From Scolanthus callimorphus (taxonomy: Eukaryota > Cnidaria > Anthozoa > Actiniaria > Edwardsiidae), in assembly GCA_033964015.1 (NCBI GenBank), contig CM066924.1:25734624-25798623 (forward strand): a stretch of 64,000 nucleotides of DNA, read 5' to 3'. Below the pieces are notes generated by a model, which was not told the DNA's origin, searched no databases, and saw nothing but the letters and a program-made list of their open reading frames with translations. Within the stretch, counting starts at the first letter, position 1. Every line of letters starts with the position of its first letter. Shown here in pieces: positions 1 through 13,300 of this stretch. A program made the position numbers and the translations under genes.

Positions 1-832
1 CAAAATTGCGACGCGCTTCGCGCGCACAACGGAAAACATACCAAACAATCAAATACAAAATAAATGATACTCAGCCTATGTGTAGTAAGGCTCCAATCGA
101 GGAGCGCACCAGATCACTTGGTAGAAAGTCACTACCGACACAAAAAAGTAAAGCCACCTACGATTTTTATTTGCATTTTTACGCTTTGTATTTTTTTTTT
201 TATCATTGAGCCTTGTTCTTTATTTTTTGTAAAATTGATATAAATATAAATTGAAAAAATTGTCTCCGGGGTGATGGGGGGGGGGGGCATGTTTTTTCCT
301 TTTGACCAAGAGGGGGGATTCGTAAAAAATGTTGTGCCTTGGGGGGATCTGAAAATTTTGCATTGTCAAAAAAATTTCCTCTGCCCCCCCCCCTGTAGTA
401 TACATAATGAATGCAGCCTTATCCATGCCAGAGCTAGGCAAAACTCTATTGTTCTACGACATTGAGGATTCCCCACGAAGAACATGTCCTATTGTTTTAA
501 CCACAGGAAAATAAAAGTAAAAAAAAAAAAAATGTTAGATTTCCACTTGCTTTGAGAAAATAAAGCAATAGAAAGTCTCTAGACCAATCAGATCAAAGAA
601 GAACAAAACAGGTAGAATCAGCATTTTACGCTAGGTTCCCCACATACAAAGTCTTTAAAAAATGTCCTGTTTGTGAGTACCATATGTGCCCTAACAATCC
701 ACAGAAAAGTTCTTTACTGTTTTTTGTGTCTACGCCAATGAAATTGCCTATATTTTCAATAGAAATTAATTGCATTCCAACATGCTTTTCCGTTGGCTTG
801 CCTAGGTCTTATACGGACCATTACTTAGGGCA
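1..832. other. Left edge, intronic, no exon recognised
   Basis: I see no exon here, although the IQGAP gene must continue through it toward the left because its frame is still open at 1156. The stretch is AT-rich and has a G-run near 277-288 and a C-run near 384-392. The open frames present are short and of biased composition, and none resembles the next part of IQGAP, so this is read as intron. Confidence 0.5.
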
Positions 833-907
833 CGTCCACGCTAACGCGTTTTCGTTTGAATCCGTATACTTTTTGATACGTTTAGGCATATCGTTTTAGT
901 GTGGACG
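833..907. mobile_element. Miniature inverted-repeat element, CGTCCACACTA family
   Basis: The left end reads CGTCCACGCTAACGCGTTTT and the right end carries its complement AGTGTGGACG. The same termini recur near 5272, 5597 and 7284, so this is a repeated family of non-autonomous DNA transposons. It has no coding capacity. The superfamily is not certain. Confidence 0.5.
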
Positions 908-1155
908 AATCCGGATAAAAATGAAAACGAATGACGTCAACTGTACCACTTACAGTGCTGCGCGTGTAACCGTGAACACCCAACAAAGTTTCTTTCAAGT
1001 TTTTTTCCAAAAAATATTGTCGCGTCGCAATTTACGATACAAAGGCACAACGATATAAAGGCACAACTCTCAACATCGATACGTGCTAATACATGCAACA
1101 CTGTAACTGATGAGTAACGCATGTGGTGGAATAAGCGGAAGTACTCGACGTATAC

Positions 1156-1319
1156 CTGCGCCTTTTCTTGTTTGACAGAGACGAAGTGATCGAGATATCT
1201 CCCTGCTAATGTTTCATCCACCATGGAGAGCATGGAATGTGGCTTGTTCATCTTACGGATCAGTTCATCTGAGTCCTGTTTCTCAATAGCGGCATTGATT
1301 GCAGCAGCAACCGATAAAA
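1156..1319 (-). CDS. IQGAP: IQGAP exon 15 (fourth repeat)
   Basis: Codes residues 469-523: SVAAAINAAIEKQDSDELIR, then MLSMVDETLAGRYLDHF and VKQEKAQ. It matches the vertebrate S-S-V-A-L-I-N-R-A-L-E-S-G-D repeat. It is 164 bases, phase 1 to 0, with donor GTATAC. The next exon is not visible in the remaining 1155 bases and must be outside the window. Confidence 0.94.
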
Positions 1320-4300
1320 CTGAGAAGGCAAAGTTTCATGTAAATATAGAGAAATAAGAATAGATCTTCTCTTTTCGAAATGTCTAGTAAGATACGGTAC
1401 CTGCATGCCAGTATTAAAAGTACGCACCTTTTACTTGTTCATAGATATCTTCATACGCTAGGTCCTGGAAAAGCAACGTTTGCATTAGTCCCAACAAGTA
1501 ACCTATTTGGTTCTCGCCTGAATAAACACTGCACGCGCTTCTTGTCCTTTTTCCAAACGGAGAAAATCAAGTTGATTTTCCATAGGCTTGGGTCTGCTTC
1601 AGTTAGATGAGCTAGTGTTTTGTCTTGTTTGCCAGCCCGTGTGAGCGTCCAGCTGTTAGTCTGGTTCCTGTAGACGATATGCCCGTAGCCGATAGACAAT
1701 GTTACCACCTAACCCTACCTGCTGTAAATTCTGTTTAGTCTTGGAGAGTCCATCATGATACATGAATGCACTTCTGTTCTGCACTTTAGGCATCATAGCT
1801 TCTGGCTTCATCAATAGGGCATGGGTCTGCTCAGCGTTCTCGGTGTCTAGACTGGCATTAATAGCTACTACTACTGATTGCACTGGAAAATGGATTGAAG
1901 ACAAAACACTTTTACTTCCAAGTACAGATGTTGGTGTCAGTGAATAGTGTTGAAGATCTTACTTTGGGTGAACGATTCCGCCTGACTGTTAGCCGCCGTT
2001 ACTCCCTCCTGGATCTCAGCGTGTATCAGACCAATATTACCAGTTGTCTGAACAAAAGATTGTGTCAGTAACACAACATTACTTCCTCCTGGATCTCACC
2101 GTGTATCAGACCAATATAACCAGTTGTCTGAACAAAAGATTGTGTCAGTAACACAACATATTCTTAAACATAAGATACATGAACGAGAGTAATGGTTGGT
2201 TCTTCCTTTACAAAACGTTATACGCTGCGAGCGTCTCACGAAATTAAACTCCCACCCAAAGGAAGATGGGCTTTTCCCAAAAGAGTGTGAAAGAAAGGGT
2301 CCTTCGGATTTAGACGTTTTTCTCGACGTTTAAGGCAAAAAACTGCTATGTAACATTTCGTGTCATAGACGCTTTAAAGGTGTGGTCCCTTGAAATTTCT
2401 AGGGGTCCCTATTCTAAGCAAGCTGAAAGGTTTTCTAACCTTTCATTTGCATTGTTGTAGCAGTCGCACCTTGTAGACATTACATAATATAACTTCTGTT
2501 CTCAGTAACACTACGTACGTTTTGCAACATCTCTTGCTGAACAAGTGCCAAGGGAGGCACTAAACTTATTTCTTGGAAACAGGATGTACATTTTGATGAG
2601 CGTCTTGAAGCACTTGACAGAACACACGTGACAATTACATGATAAATTAAGGTATATGAATAAATGTTAGGTGGTACAAACATAAAAACAGAACACACGT
2701 GACAATTACATTATGAATTAAGGTATGGGAATAAATGTTAGATGGTACAAACATAAAAACAGAACACACGTAACAATTACATTATGAATTAAGGTATGGG
2801 AATTAAGTACTATTTAAAACACGAGCAGATTTGTTTATGCCTAGGTATCCTGGTAGGAGTCTGTACATGGTAATCGCGGGGCTTCAACGGCATTTAGTCG
2901 AAAGTGGGAATGGAATTCAACTACTGAATCAAAGCAATGCAAGGTAATAATACAAGTTCAAGTAATTTTCAATCTGACAACCAATTGTTTGACTTCGAAG
3001 TTTCCGATGAATTGCTTGCAAATCTCTGCCAGAGGCTAGTCCAAAAATAGTTATGTTCAGTATTTACTAACTGTACCTTTAATTTCATCAAATAGTTTGT
3101 ACGAGTACAGGCTCTATAGAATAACTACATTGTGCATGTATAAATATGTTACTTGAAGTAAAGTAATAAAACACTTATGACCATATATTTGTGCATTTTA
3201 TGTGAGATCGAAAATGCATATGAACATGAAGCATTATATAATGTCACTAGTGACATTATATAATGCTTCATGTTCATTTGCATTACTTTGTTCTTCTATT
3301 TACCCCAAGATTTCCCTGGGGTAGAATTCAATACCCTCCCCTGGGCTTTAGAAATGTAGAGTATTTTATTGAGAATAAAGTTCATTCACGTGTTCAAAGG
3401 AGGTCATCTGATTGGCCAAAACACCTATCGAATATGAATGAGTTTTTTAATGTTAGATGGTACAAACTGTATTAAGGTATGGGAATAAATGTTAGATGGT
3501 ACAAACATTAAAGTGTAGGGCAGAAATAGGTGTTTCTTTTCAAATGGCCAACTCTAACCTCCTCGTTGATCCTTCTCCTCTCCAGTAACGCCTGCATGTA
3601 CCAGTTCATGTTGTGGGGGTCCTGTCCCTTCAGTCGTGCCGCTTTACTCATTATACCCTTACGTAACGTGTCAGGATCTTCTGCTGCTAAGGCTTTGTTA
3701 ATGATGAACACGGCTTCTTCCACTAAAACAACCAAAGATACGAGACACACACTCAGATTTACCAGATTCGTTAGTATCAAACATCCATTGAAGTTTATCA
3801 TTGTGATATTTCTACACTCCAAGGTTTAGTGTAACATTTGGAAATAGTTACTTTCACTCATCTTCTAGGGTCTTGCAAACGCTACAGCATTCTGCTATCA
3901 AATCTTGCGCTTCAGTTAACAGTGTAAAACGAGAATAGCGCTAAAAAAGCGCGGCAATGATATAGTATCATCACTAGGTTTTATCTTCGAAAATGTATCG
4001 AAAGAAAAGAAAGGCCTAGCTTCGCAGCCATGGAAGTATTCTCTCACCAGACGCAATATGTTCAAAGTATTTAACGTAAGCAAAACAAACAAACAAACAG
4101 ATAAAACGGCTTACTCGCAGCTTGTGCTCTTCTTCTCCGCACACTCTCGTTGACTTGGTTGAGGTAGCCCTGGATTTCGGCTTGTGTTAGAAGCTTATCA
4201 TAGATGTCCTCTTCTCCTTTGCTTCCTGGCGACTAAAATCATACAAAAACAAGCCGTCGCTTGAATGGAATTTCAAGAAATTAATGCTCCCAACCCATAA

Positions 4301-7300
4301 CAGAAACACAACACCTTTTGTGTGGGATAATGGGGTAGGGAATGGAGTACCCCCAAAATTGGTCACACGAATGTCTAAACATTTACTATCCTGGTAACAT
4401 CCTCTGGAGGGGTTACAATCCCCTGTGAGGTCTTATGTGATTTTGTGGGAGCTAGAGGCAAGGGGTTACAATCCCCTTGACCTCGATCCTCTAACGGGGG
4501 TTAAAATCCCCCAATTGAGTCTTAGCCTATCTAGGGTCCCCCTCCATGTAACCATGGTAACGAAGCTATATGCTGGAGGGGAGGCCCTAGCTTTGTGCGT
4601 CTATGGGGCAAAGGGGTGACTAATATGGGAGCACTTTTTCCCACAAATACACAGAGTGTATCGATAGACCCCATCCCCACATCCCTCGAGTCTATCTGTT
4701 GCTTGCATATACGTTAAGGGACCACAGGAATTGGCCCATGCTGTTGTGGATTCCCCGCCAGATGTTCATGTCTGTCTCGTGATGTGTAATTAGTTTAATA
4801 TGTTTGTATAATTATTATATTTTCTTTTGTTAATGGCGAAGCAGAATAAATAAATAAAAAATAACGTCCCGATGGGGTACTCAATACCTTTACTAAAGCC
4901 TGTGCAGCCTTGGCTGACTTGGCCTCAAAAAGTGTAACCTGATATTCATCAGCATTATCTTGGTCCAGGTCTGACAAGTGAGCATTAGGATTGCGCAATG
5001 CCTCAAGAGTGCCGAGGTGGTCCTGATGATCGATAGCTTCATTTATCGCTATCACAGCAGCATGCACTGAAAACAATGACAATTATGTAATCAGCCACGA
5101 TTGCAACCAAGTGTTCGTTTATTAAATTCTATGAGTGACTGCTCTCATTGGTAAACAGCTCTTTTAACATTTTCAAATGACCATTTCAACTGTTACTCAA
5201 TCTGAGGCACTGGCACATTTTAACGCGTTTTCAAAAGTATCCGGATTAGTTTCACCGAAAACGCATCGATTGGCCCGCGTCCACACTACCGTTTTCATAG
5301 CGTTTTCAGCCGTCCACACTAAAACGCTCGAAAACGCTGAAAGGGATGGCGTGACGTCATTTTGATCATATACGCATGCTCAAAAGAGACGTGCCTGCGG
5401 TATTTTCGGTTTCACACCAGTGCGTCTTTGAAATCTGAAATCACGTGGTATAGTTTACGTCATCGTTTTCATTTTGATATTTTTCGACCATCCACACTAA
5501 CACGCTATGCATACGGATTCGTTTTGTCCATTTTCAAGAGGGTTTTCAAACTGATACGGATTCCATGAAAACGATCAGCGTGTTAGTGTGGACGGCCTAA
5601 CGAATCAAAAATTATTTTTATACTCGAAGTAATGTTGAATAAAGTTGATCATTTACTAGACTAGACGAAATATCAGAAAATTGCAATATTTAAGGCGCAT
5701 GAGGCATTTTTAGTAAAAGCTGGCAACAAGAGTTTTCTAATGTAATTTTTCACGCTGAATCCGATTTTTCTTGTTGCCATTTCTGATTTTGCATTTTAAT
5801 GGGTGAAAATGACGTCATCATGATTGACAGCTGTTCGCGAACCCCTTAAAATAGTTTTGTCGCTATATTTCAAATTCGAACGAATATTTAACTTGAACAG
5901 GATAGTTTAGAAAGTTCTATACGAAAAATTGTCGTGTTATTCGGATATGGCGCTGCTGTGATATTCAAAATGGCGGATCAAAGATGGCCGCCATATCGTC
6001 AAATTTGATTTTTAGAAACTATCAGTCTGGTACTCAAAAAAGACGGAAATAAATACCTGACAATGAATTCAAGGTATCACAGTATGAAATGCAGTGCTGC
6101 TGGTCGAATGAAGCCATATTAAATATATAAAAGGCAAATCAATATGAAAAGGTGAATCAGATTCACCGCCGCTTGATTTTACGATCTTAACGATATCACC
6201 ATTTTTCGATGATCATCCTCATTCCCGGCAACAAAACTGTGCCTTTGAAGTCCTTATATCAAAAGCTTGTTCAAAACGATCATGCAATCTGCTGCCCCGT
6301 GGCATAATCGAAAAATAGCGGAAACCTCAGGATCAGCAGAAAACCTCAATAGGAAACCTCAGACAAGAAAGGGGTTGGAAAAGGGCTTTCAAGCATAGAG
6401 AGGAAAGCTACTCCGAGGACAAATTAAAGTCTTACATTCGCTACTTTTGCTTATAAGTTGAAAGTTGCTACCACCAGGCTATAAAAAAAATTCGGAAAAG
6501 GCTGGAGCAACGCCTAAATTGCCATAGAATGATTTCCACCTTTATCCCTGCTTTTTCTTATCATTATTATTCCTGTGTGTGTAAGAGGAATATTAAAAGA
6601 ATAGTCGTAGATGTAGTTGACTCAGTGATAGGCTTTGGAATCAATAGTCATAGTGAGAACTTTTACAGTAGGGACGACTAACTTGCTAATTTGTGGATTG
6701 CGCTTCCTACCTAAATTCACTAACAACAATCATATATTTACCTATATATTATTCTCTTTCCACCATAATCGTCAGTTGCTACTTTTTTATGTATTGCAGA
6801 ATCGTTTAAGTTTTGTCTTTTATTTTTTTTAAGTTTAGCCTTTGAACGTGATGGCCTCAAACAATCAACAGATATCCAAAATGGCGGCACGGCTGCCATC
6901 TTGGATCCGCCATTTTGGATGACGTTCTACGCCCCATCAATCACCCTATCCCATAATATAGATACATTTTTTTGAATATCACATTGCCACTTATACATTT
7001 GAATTTCACTGGCCGTTAAAATTTGAAAAGAAAAATCGGCGAAAAATTCATTGTAGAGGTTTGTGTGACAGCTGTCAATCATGACGTCATTTCACCTCTT
7101 AAAATGCAAAATCTGCGTTGGCAACAAAAAAATTCGGATTCAGCGTAAAATTTCGCATAAGATGGCACTTGTTGCCAGCTTTTACTAAAAAATGCCTCAT
7201 GATGTACGATTTTCCGAAAGTTCGTCTAGTCTATACAGATCATACGGATTCAGACGAAAACGCGTTAGTGTGGACGGGCCTAGACAGCTTGACTTTCATT

Positions 7301-10300
7301 TTTTCATAGTTATCATCTGAGATAAACCCCTTCTGACCTTTCGCCCCAAGCCCCCCCCCTCCCCCCGCATAAAATACATTGATTGAATTAAAAACGCTAG
7401 TAGCTGAGTAGCAGGGACTTCTGTACTGCGCATGCACGAATCTGCTGACCAATTCAATGTGGTCCGGGCGCTTTAATTGCCAATTTCCATCGTTTTAGTC
7501 GGAATTGACATAATGGCGCGAAGTTTTCAGCTCGCACTTTTCTTTTTTCTCTATTTTGTAATTCAAAATATTTCTACGATAAGCTCTAGTGTTGTGTGCA
7601 ACAAACGAGATGTCGACAGGACATGTCCTGACTCCACTTTTAAGCCATGTTACGAGAGTGTTACGGAAATTGTTTCAAACGACGATGATAGCATGCAGCT
7701 TGTACAGCATACGATACAGACGATATACTACCATAGAAAAGCCATTGCTGAATTCATAAGAAAACTTAATTTATGATTACAATCTTTTAAAACCTTGAAG
7801 ACCCCCTCACCCACCCATCGAGGTTTATAGCACTGGACGACTGCCACAATCAGTATTACAAAATTTACGACGAACGACAAATTGATTTTGTTTTTGAGTT
7901 TATTTCTTGGCAGACAAGTCATTTTTAAGACGCTAGAGAAACACTTCCAATTACAAGAAGGTATTCACTCAAAACACCCAACCCCTATCCTGCCTAGAGG
8001 CCATCCCTACAGCTCTTTAGTTGCATATTCTGTCACAGTTAGAATCACAACATTGATGGTGTGAAAATGCCCCTGCTACAATTCAGAAGATCTGGAAAAA
8101 TAAGATGGATGAAATATGTCAACATTACTGATACTAAAAGTCGTTAAAGACCTGCACGTGTAACAAAAATCACAAAAGTACTACAATGAAAAAAAGTTTT
8201 AGTTATGTTAGCGAATTTTGAACACAAGAAAATGTTAACAAATTAACAGCTGGATCATTACTGGTTAAAATCATGCTAAAACTAAGATGGAGAAATGAGG
8301 TCGATATTTTTCTATAGCACATAAAAGAGGAGCCCACCATTGCAAATTATGCAAGAAAAATTGATGGCGAAATATTGTTATTTATTACGTATTTAACTCA
8401 AAGCGATCTCTGTTTAATCTGCACTCTCAACAACCTTATAGTATTGCGACATCGGTCAGATACATAAATACGATATATTTGTCATTCTGTGGTGGTATCG
8501 GCTTCAATAGTGTTACGCATAATTTGAACAGGTTCAATAGTCATTTGAGTTCAATAGTATAATTCATATGATCAGCGAATTTTCATGGCTAGTTTAATCG
8601 TTTCTTGATGATACCCTTGGTTGGTTGAGAACAATCAATAAAGATTTAACATGGAGAAATGACCTTGCTGGAATTTTAGCGGGCTCGGAGCATTCAATAT
8701 AATTTACTTGTAAACTGAAATTACACAGAATTTTCACTGGTGTTCTCGACAATCGCAAACGCGAATTATCAAGATTGACTTCAAAACATGCCCAATGCTT
8801 ACCATAGAGAAACTTACCGTATGTGAAATGATTCAGGTTCTCCTTTAAAATGAGCAAGCAACCTCCAATTACGGGATGTAACAAGACAACATGGCTGCAA
8901 TATTGACGAAGCTTGAGTTTCTTTGAACGTCCCATGATAACAACTCGAACCTATTGCATGTTCCTTTCCATAGAATAGGCAGCAAAGACATAGATAAAAA
9001 CCTTTAGGCGAATTCTGGAGCCAATTCATTTCAATTTCGTTCCACATATCACGGTCAAATCCCGTAAACATTGAGCTGTCATGACCCTTCTCCGAGGCAT
9101 GAGGGAGTTCCATAAATCTAAGCCGCGCATGCGTATGCAAATGTCCCTGCTACTTAGTAGCTGACCAATCTTCAAATAACAAAACACTAGTAGGTGATAA
9201 ATAACAAAACTATAGGCAAGACAACTTGACAAGGCTCAACATTGCGCCGCCATGGCGACAAGATTCAGGGTTGGGCGAGTAAACATTTCAACCCAGTAAC
9301 CAAATGGTGACAAGATTCAGGGTTGGGCGAGTAAACATTTCAACCCAGTAACCAAATGGCAACAAGATTCATGGTTGGGCGAGTAAACATTTCAACCCAG
9401 TAACCAAATGGCGACAAGATTCAGTGTTGGGCGAGTAAACATTTCAACCCAGTAACCAAATGGTGAGAAGATTTGGGGTTTGGCGAGTAAACATTTCAAC
9501 CCAGTAACCAAATGGCGACAAGATTTGGGGTTTGGCGAGTAAACATTTCAACCCAGTAACCAAATGGCAACAAGATTCAGGGTTGGACGAGTAAACATTT
9601 CAACCCAGTAACCAAATGGCGACAAGATTTTGGATTTGGCGAGTAAACATTTCAACCCAGTAACCAAATGGCAACAAGATTTCGGATTTGGCGAGTAAAA
9701 ATTTCAACCCAGTAACCAAATGGCGACTTTCCATTCTGTAGGTTTTCAAAAGTGTCTTTCCCAAAATTAGCTGTCAACAGCATTAATTCGGGAGAGAAAG
9801 CTGACAACCAGATTTCTATTATGAAGAACAGACCTTTGGTGACTAGATTGATTTATAGGCGCCAATGGCCCCCCTCGGAAACATTTAATGTTGCTATAAT
9901 ATAATGAGATGAACCCCTTCTCAACCCCTTCCCTCTCTCTGTATAAAATACATTGGTTGAATGGGAAATAAGGTGTAATGGCCTCGCAACTTCTTCCAGG
10001 ATGCTAGAGGATCTGAAACTTTTGATATTGGGATTCTTGATGATCCAAAATTTTTACTTATTACATGCCTCCCCTGAAAATTCACGATTCTCAGTTTTAA
10101 TATCAAAGAATGAATGAATGATGTGTTTATTACTTCCCACTCGTAGGTCATTTTTGCAACGCTACTTACATGCAGCTTCATCAACAGGAAGCTAGGAACA
10201 AAAGAGACAAAATCATTTTCAGCAAATTAACATGATACTAGTATGAAATCCTTATGGAAAAAAATTCAGCGCACATGTTTGACTGCAAAGCCAACAGCCA

Positions 10301-13300
10301 AAGCAAATTGCAGCAAAGTAATTTTGCCCTCAATTAAGAAAAATTGCCCTCGCTCTTAGCCAATCAGCATTGAGTAATTTTGCCCTGTATATTATAAAAT
10401 AATAACGGGACACATAATATCGTGTATGTAATAGACCTTTTTCCAAAATGGCTGCCGCAAATTCACATGTCTTAAAATTAAACTGACTGAAAATCAAATA
10501 CTGGTACTTGAAAATAGTATCCACACATTAGTAATACCTTAAATTTTCGTTAAGCCAAATGCCATGTCGGCTGAGAAAGCAGAGTCTGAAAAATGAAATT
10601 TTACAGAGATTTGTATGACTGGGGGTATGATGCATACCCCCAGTCATACAAACGTCTGTAAATTTTCAACTTTTCAACGGCCATTTTCTCGGAAGATAAT
10701 ATTGGATATAATGCAATGAAATTTTGTAGTTTTACTAAAGTGATGATGTGTGTTCTGGTGCTGGTGTTCATTTTTAACAAAAAACGATTTGAATTTTCGG
10801 CGGCCATTTTGGAAGAAGGTCTATTACAAAATGATATATTTTATCAAGGAGGTTTTCTCCTTGCTTTCATTAATTATTTACTGCGACTTTCATAATTCTG
10901 CGAATTCTCGCTAATGATTTCCAACCGTCAAACCACCTTCTGTTTTCAGTCAATCAAACTCCCGAGTCTTTTCATTGTTACTCTTTGTGCTTTTTGATTC
11001 GCTAGACGCTGGCCAATCAAAAAGCACAAAGAGTAACAACGAAAAGACTCAGGAGTTTGATTGACAGATACCAGAAGGCGGTTTGACGGTTGGAAGTCGA
11101 TAGCGAGAGTTCGCAGAATTATGAAAATTGTCGTAAATGTGTGATGAAAACTACTTAACCATAAATCAGCATTGAGTAATTTTGCCCTGTATATTATAAA
11201 AATAATAATGGGCCACATCTGACAGGATGACTAGGCTTCTGGAAGAGGGATTCCTTTCGTGAAACCAGTCGCAAAGTAATTACACCAATTCTGAGTAAAA
11301 CCTTCTAGGAGTAATTACAAAGTAATTGCGAATTACTCACGACAGTCATCTGAAATCCACTCTAATATCATTCATTAATTTAATGTGTGATGAAAACAAC
11401 CAGGCATTCCTTGATTTGAGGTGGCCTGGCCACAGTAAATTATGTTGACTTAAGTTTTCTTTCAATCTTAGCTGTATGGCCCCTTTTAAATAGAATATTG
11501 GATACTTTAGTGCCAGAACACAAAAGGAGGCTGTATTAATTTTCCTTTTAAATCAGATAAAATGGTTTTACCAGCTATTAATTTCCGCACAATTTGGAAT
11601 TAACAAAAGTTTCTCATAATGGACAAAATGTTCTGTACAATTTGCTCCCAAATTGGTGCACAATTTCTTTTTTTCATACTCAATCAGATGCCCTGTAATG
11701 AACCTTGTTAATACACACAATGCTACCACACAATGCTACCTCACTCTCAAGGATGCCTCCAATCTTGCTAAAGGCTGGCATCTGGAGTCCATATTTCTCA
11801 AGTTCTTTACGCATGGCACTGATTTGTTCCTCTGCAAATTTTTAGGGTAAAGTTAAATATATGTATATTATTTAAGCATTAGAGCACAGCTTTCTATGAC
11901 TTTATTGGCACACAATAATAATAACAATAATAACAAGAAAACAGCCCATCACTTTGTGACGTCAGAAGACCAAACCTAAGTTCCCCCTTCCATAAACTGC
12001 TGATTTACATTACTAATGACCTCCCTTTTTGTGTGTTTCTTTTGCACTGGTCTCCCTGATTTTGGTGGAGAAAATGACGAACGTGTGTGTGTCTTGGTGA
12101 GTCAGTCCGGGTCTCAAATCTGTCTAAGAACCCGCTAAAATTGAAAATGCAGCCTATTAAAGAAAAACATTTGACTTCGGAATTGTTTGTATAATGCTTA
12201 TCAGTAAGGCACGAGAAGAAACAGGTAAAGTTAAACTGTTCTAAGAAATTTCTTAGTTTATCATAGGAATATTTAGAGAATATCATTCATGACTTAGCGC
12301 GCGCTCTGTAGGCAGTGCCAGGTGTAAGTTTGTTCAACCTTGAATGAAATTTTTCTCAGCTCAAATCTTTCTCGAATTAGAATTATCCCTATGCACAAAT
12401 GTAAGTAATCTGTAATAGAACCATTTAAGTTTGAATGTCTATGGTGCTATCGGCTAATGGAACTGTGTTCTTTTTTAGTTTATGTGGGAGATTTCAACAT
12501 GGCCGCGATGGCGGCTTTGTCCCTCGCTGAAAAAATCAATTGAATTAGAACTTAGCCAAAGGTGAATCTTTTCCAACAAAAACACGCCCACTGAAGAGAT
12601 TTCCTCCTTCTCTTCTGGTTTGTGTCCTTCGTTTTGCGATGCAGCGTCAGGATTTGCCTTTGCGTGCTTCCAGAAAGCAAGGCGGTGTACGGCGGTGTAC
12701 GTTTGTTCAAACTTGAATGAAAATTTTTCTCAACGTAAATCTTTCGAATAATAATTATCCCTGCACATTCCTGCAAGTAATCTGTGACAGAACCATTTAG
12801 GTTTAGATGACTATGGTGATTTCGGCTGTGCGAACTGAGTTCTTTTTTAGTTTCTGTGGGAGATTTCAAAATGGCGGCGATGGCAGCTTTGTCCCTCGCT
12901 TAAGAAATCGCTTGAATTAGAACTTAGCCCAGGGTGAATCTTTTCCAACCAAAACACGCCCACTGTGGAGATATCCACTTTCTCTTCAGGTTTGTGAACT
13001 TCGTTTGGCGACACAGCTTCAGGGCCAAGCAGAGTGAGTGCGGACGATTTAGCCAATCAGAAACGTTTGTGCAGACAACCCGATTATAATAGTATAGATA
13101 ATAATGGTAGAGGCATGAGAACATTCAAAATGTTTTGAGTGTCCCTCCCAACATCACAAGTGCTCTATTGGCTGATAAAGTCAGAGAAAGTTGTGCTCTA
13201 ATGCTTTTATGACATAGCAGGTGATAGCCATTACTTTATTGGTGAAATAGAGCATTTTTTTCTGATTTGGACCAATCAGAGTGTGTGTTATATCATAGCT

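Noticed and set aside
1451..1708. 85-codon minus frame overlapping IQGAP exon 14
   Set aside because: It is in a different frame from the conserved linker and would break the IQGAP frame; only 1428-1464 is accepted as exon.
7477..7776. 99-codon ORF with a hydrophobic start
   Set aside because: Looks like a secreted peptide at first sight but has no family, no splice support and lies in an IQGAP intron next to transposon ends; kept only as a note.
9252..9725. CRISPR-like array
   Set aside because: Direct 52-bp tandem repeats without unique spacers, in an intron of an animal gene.
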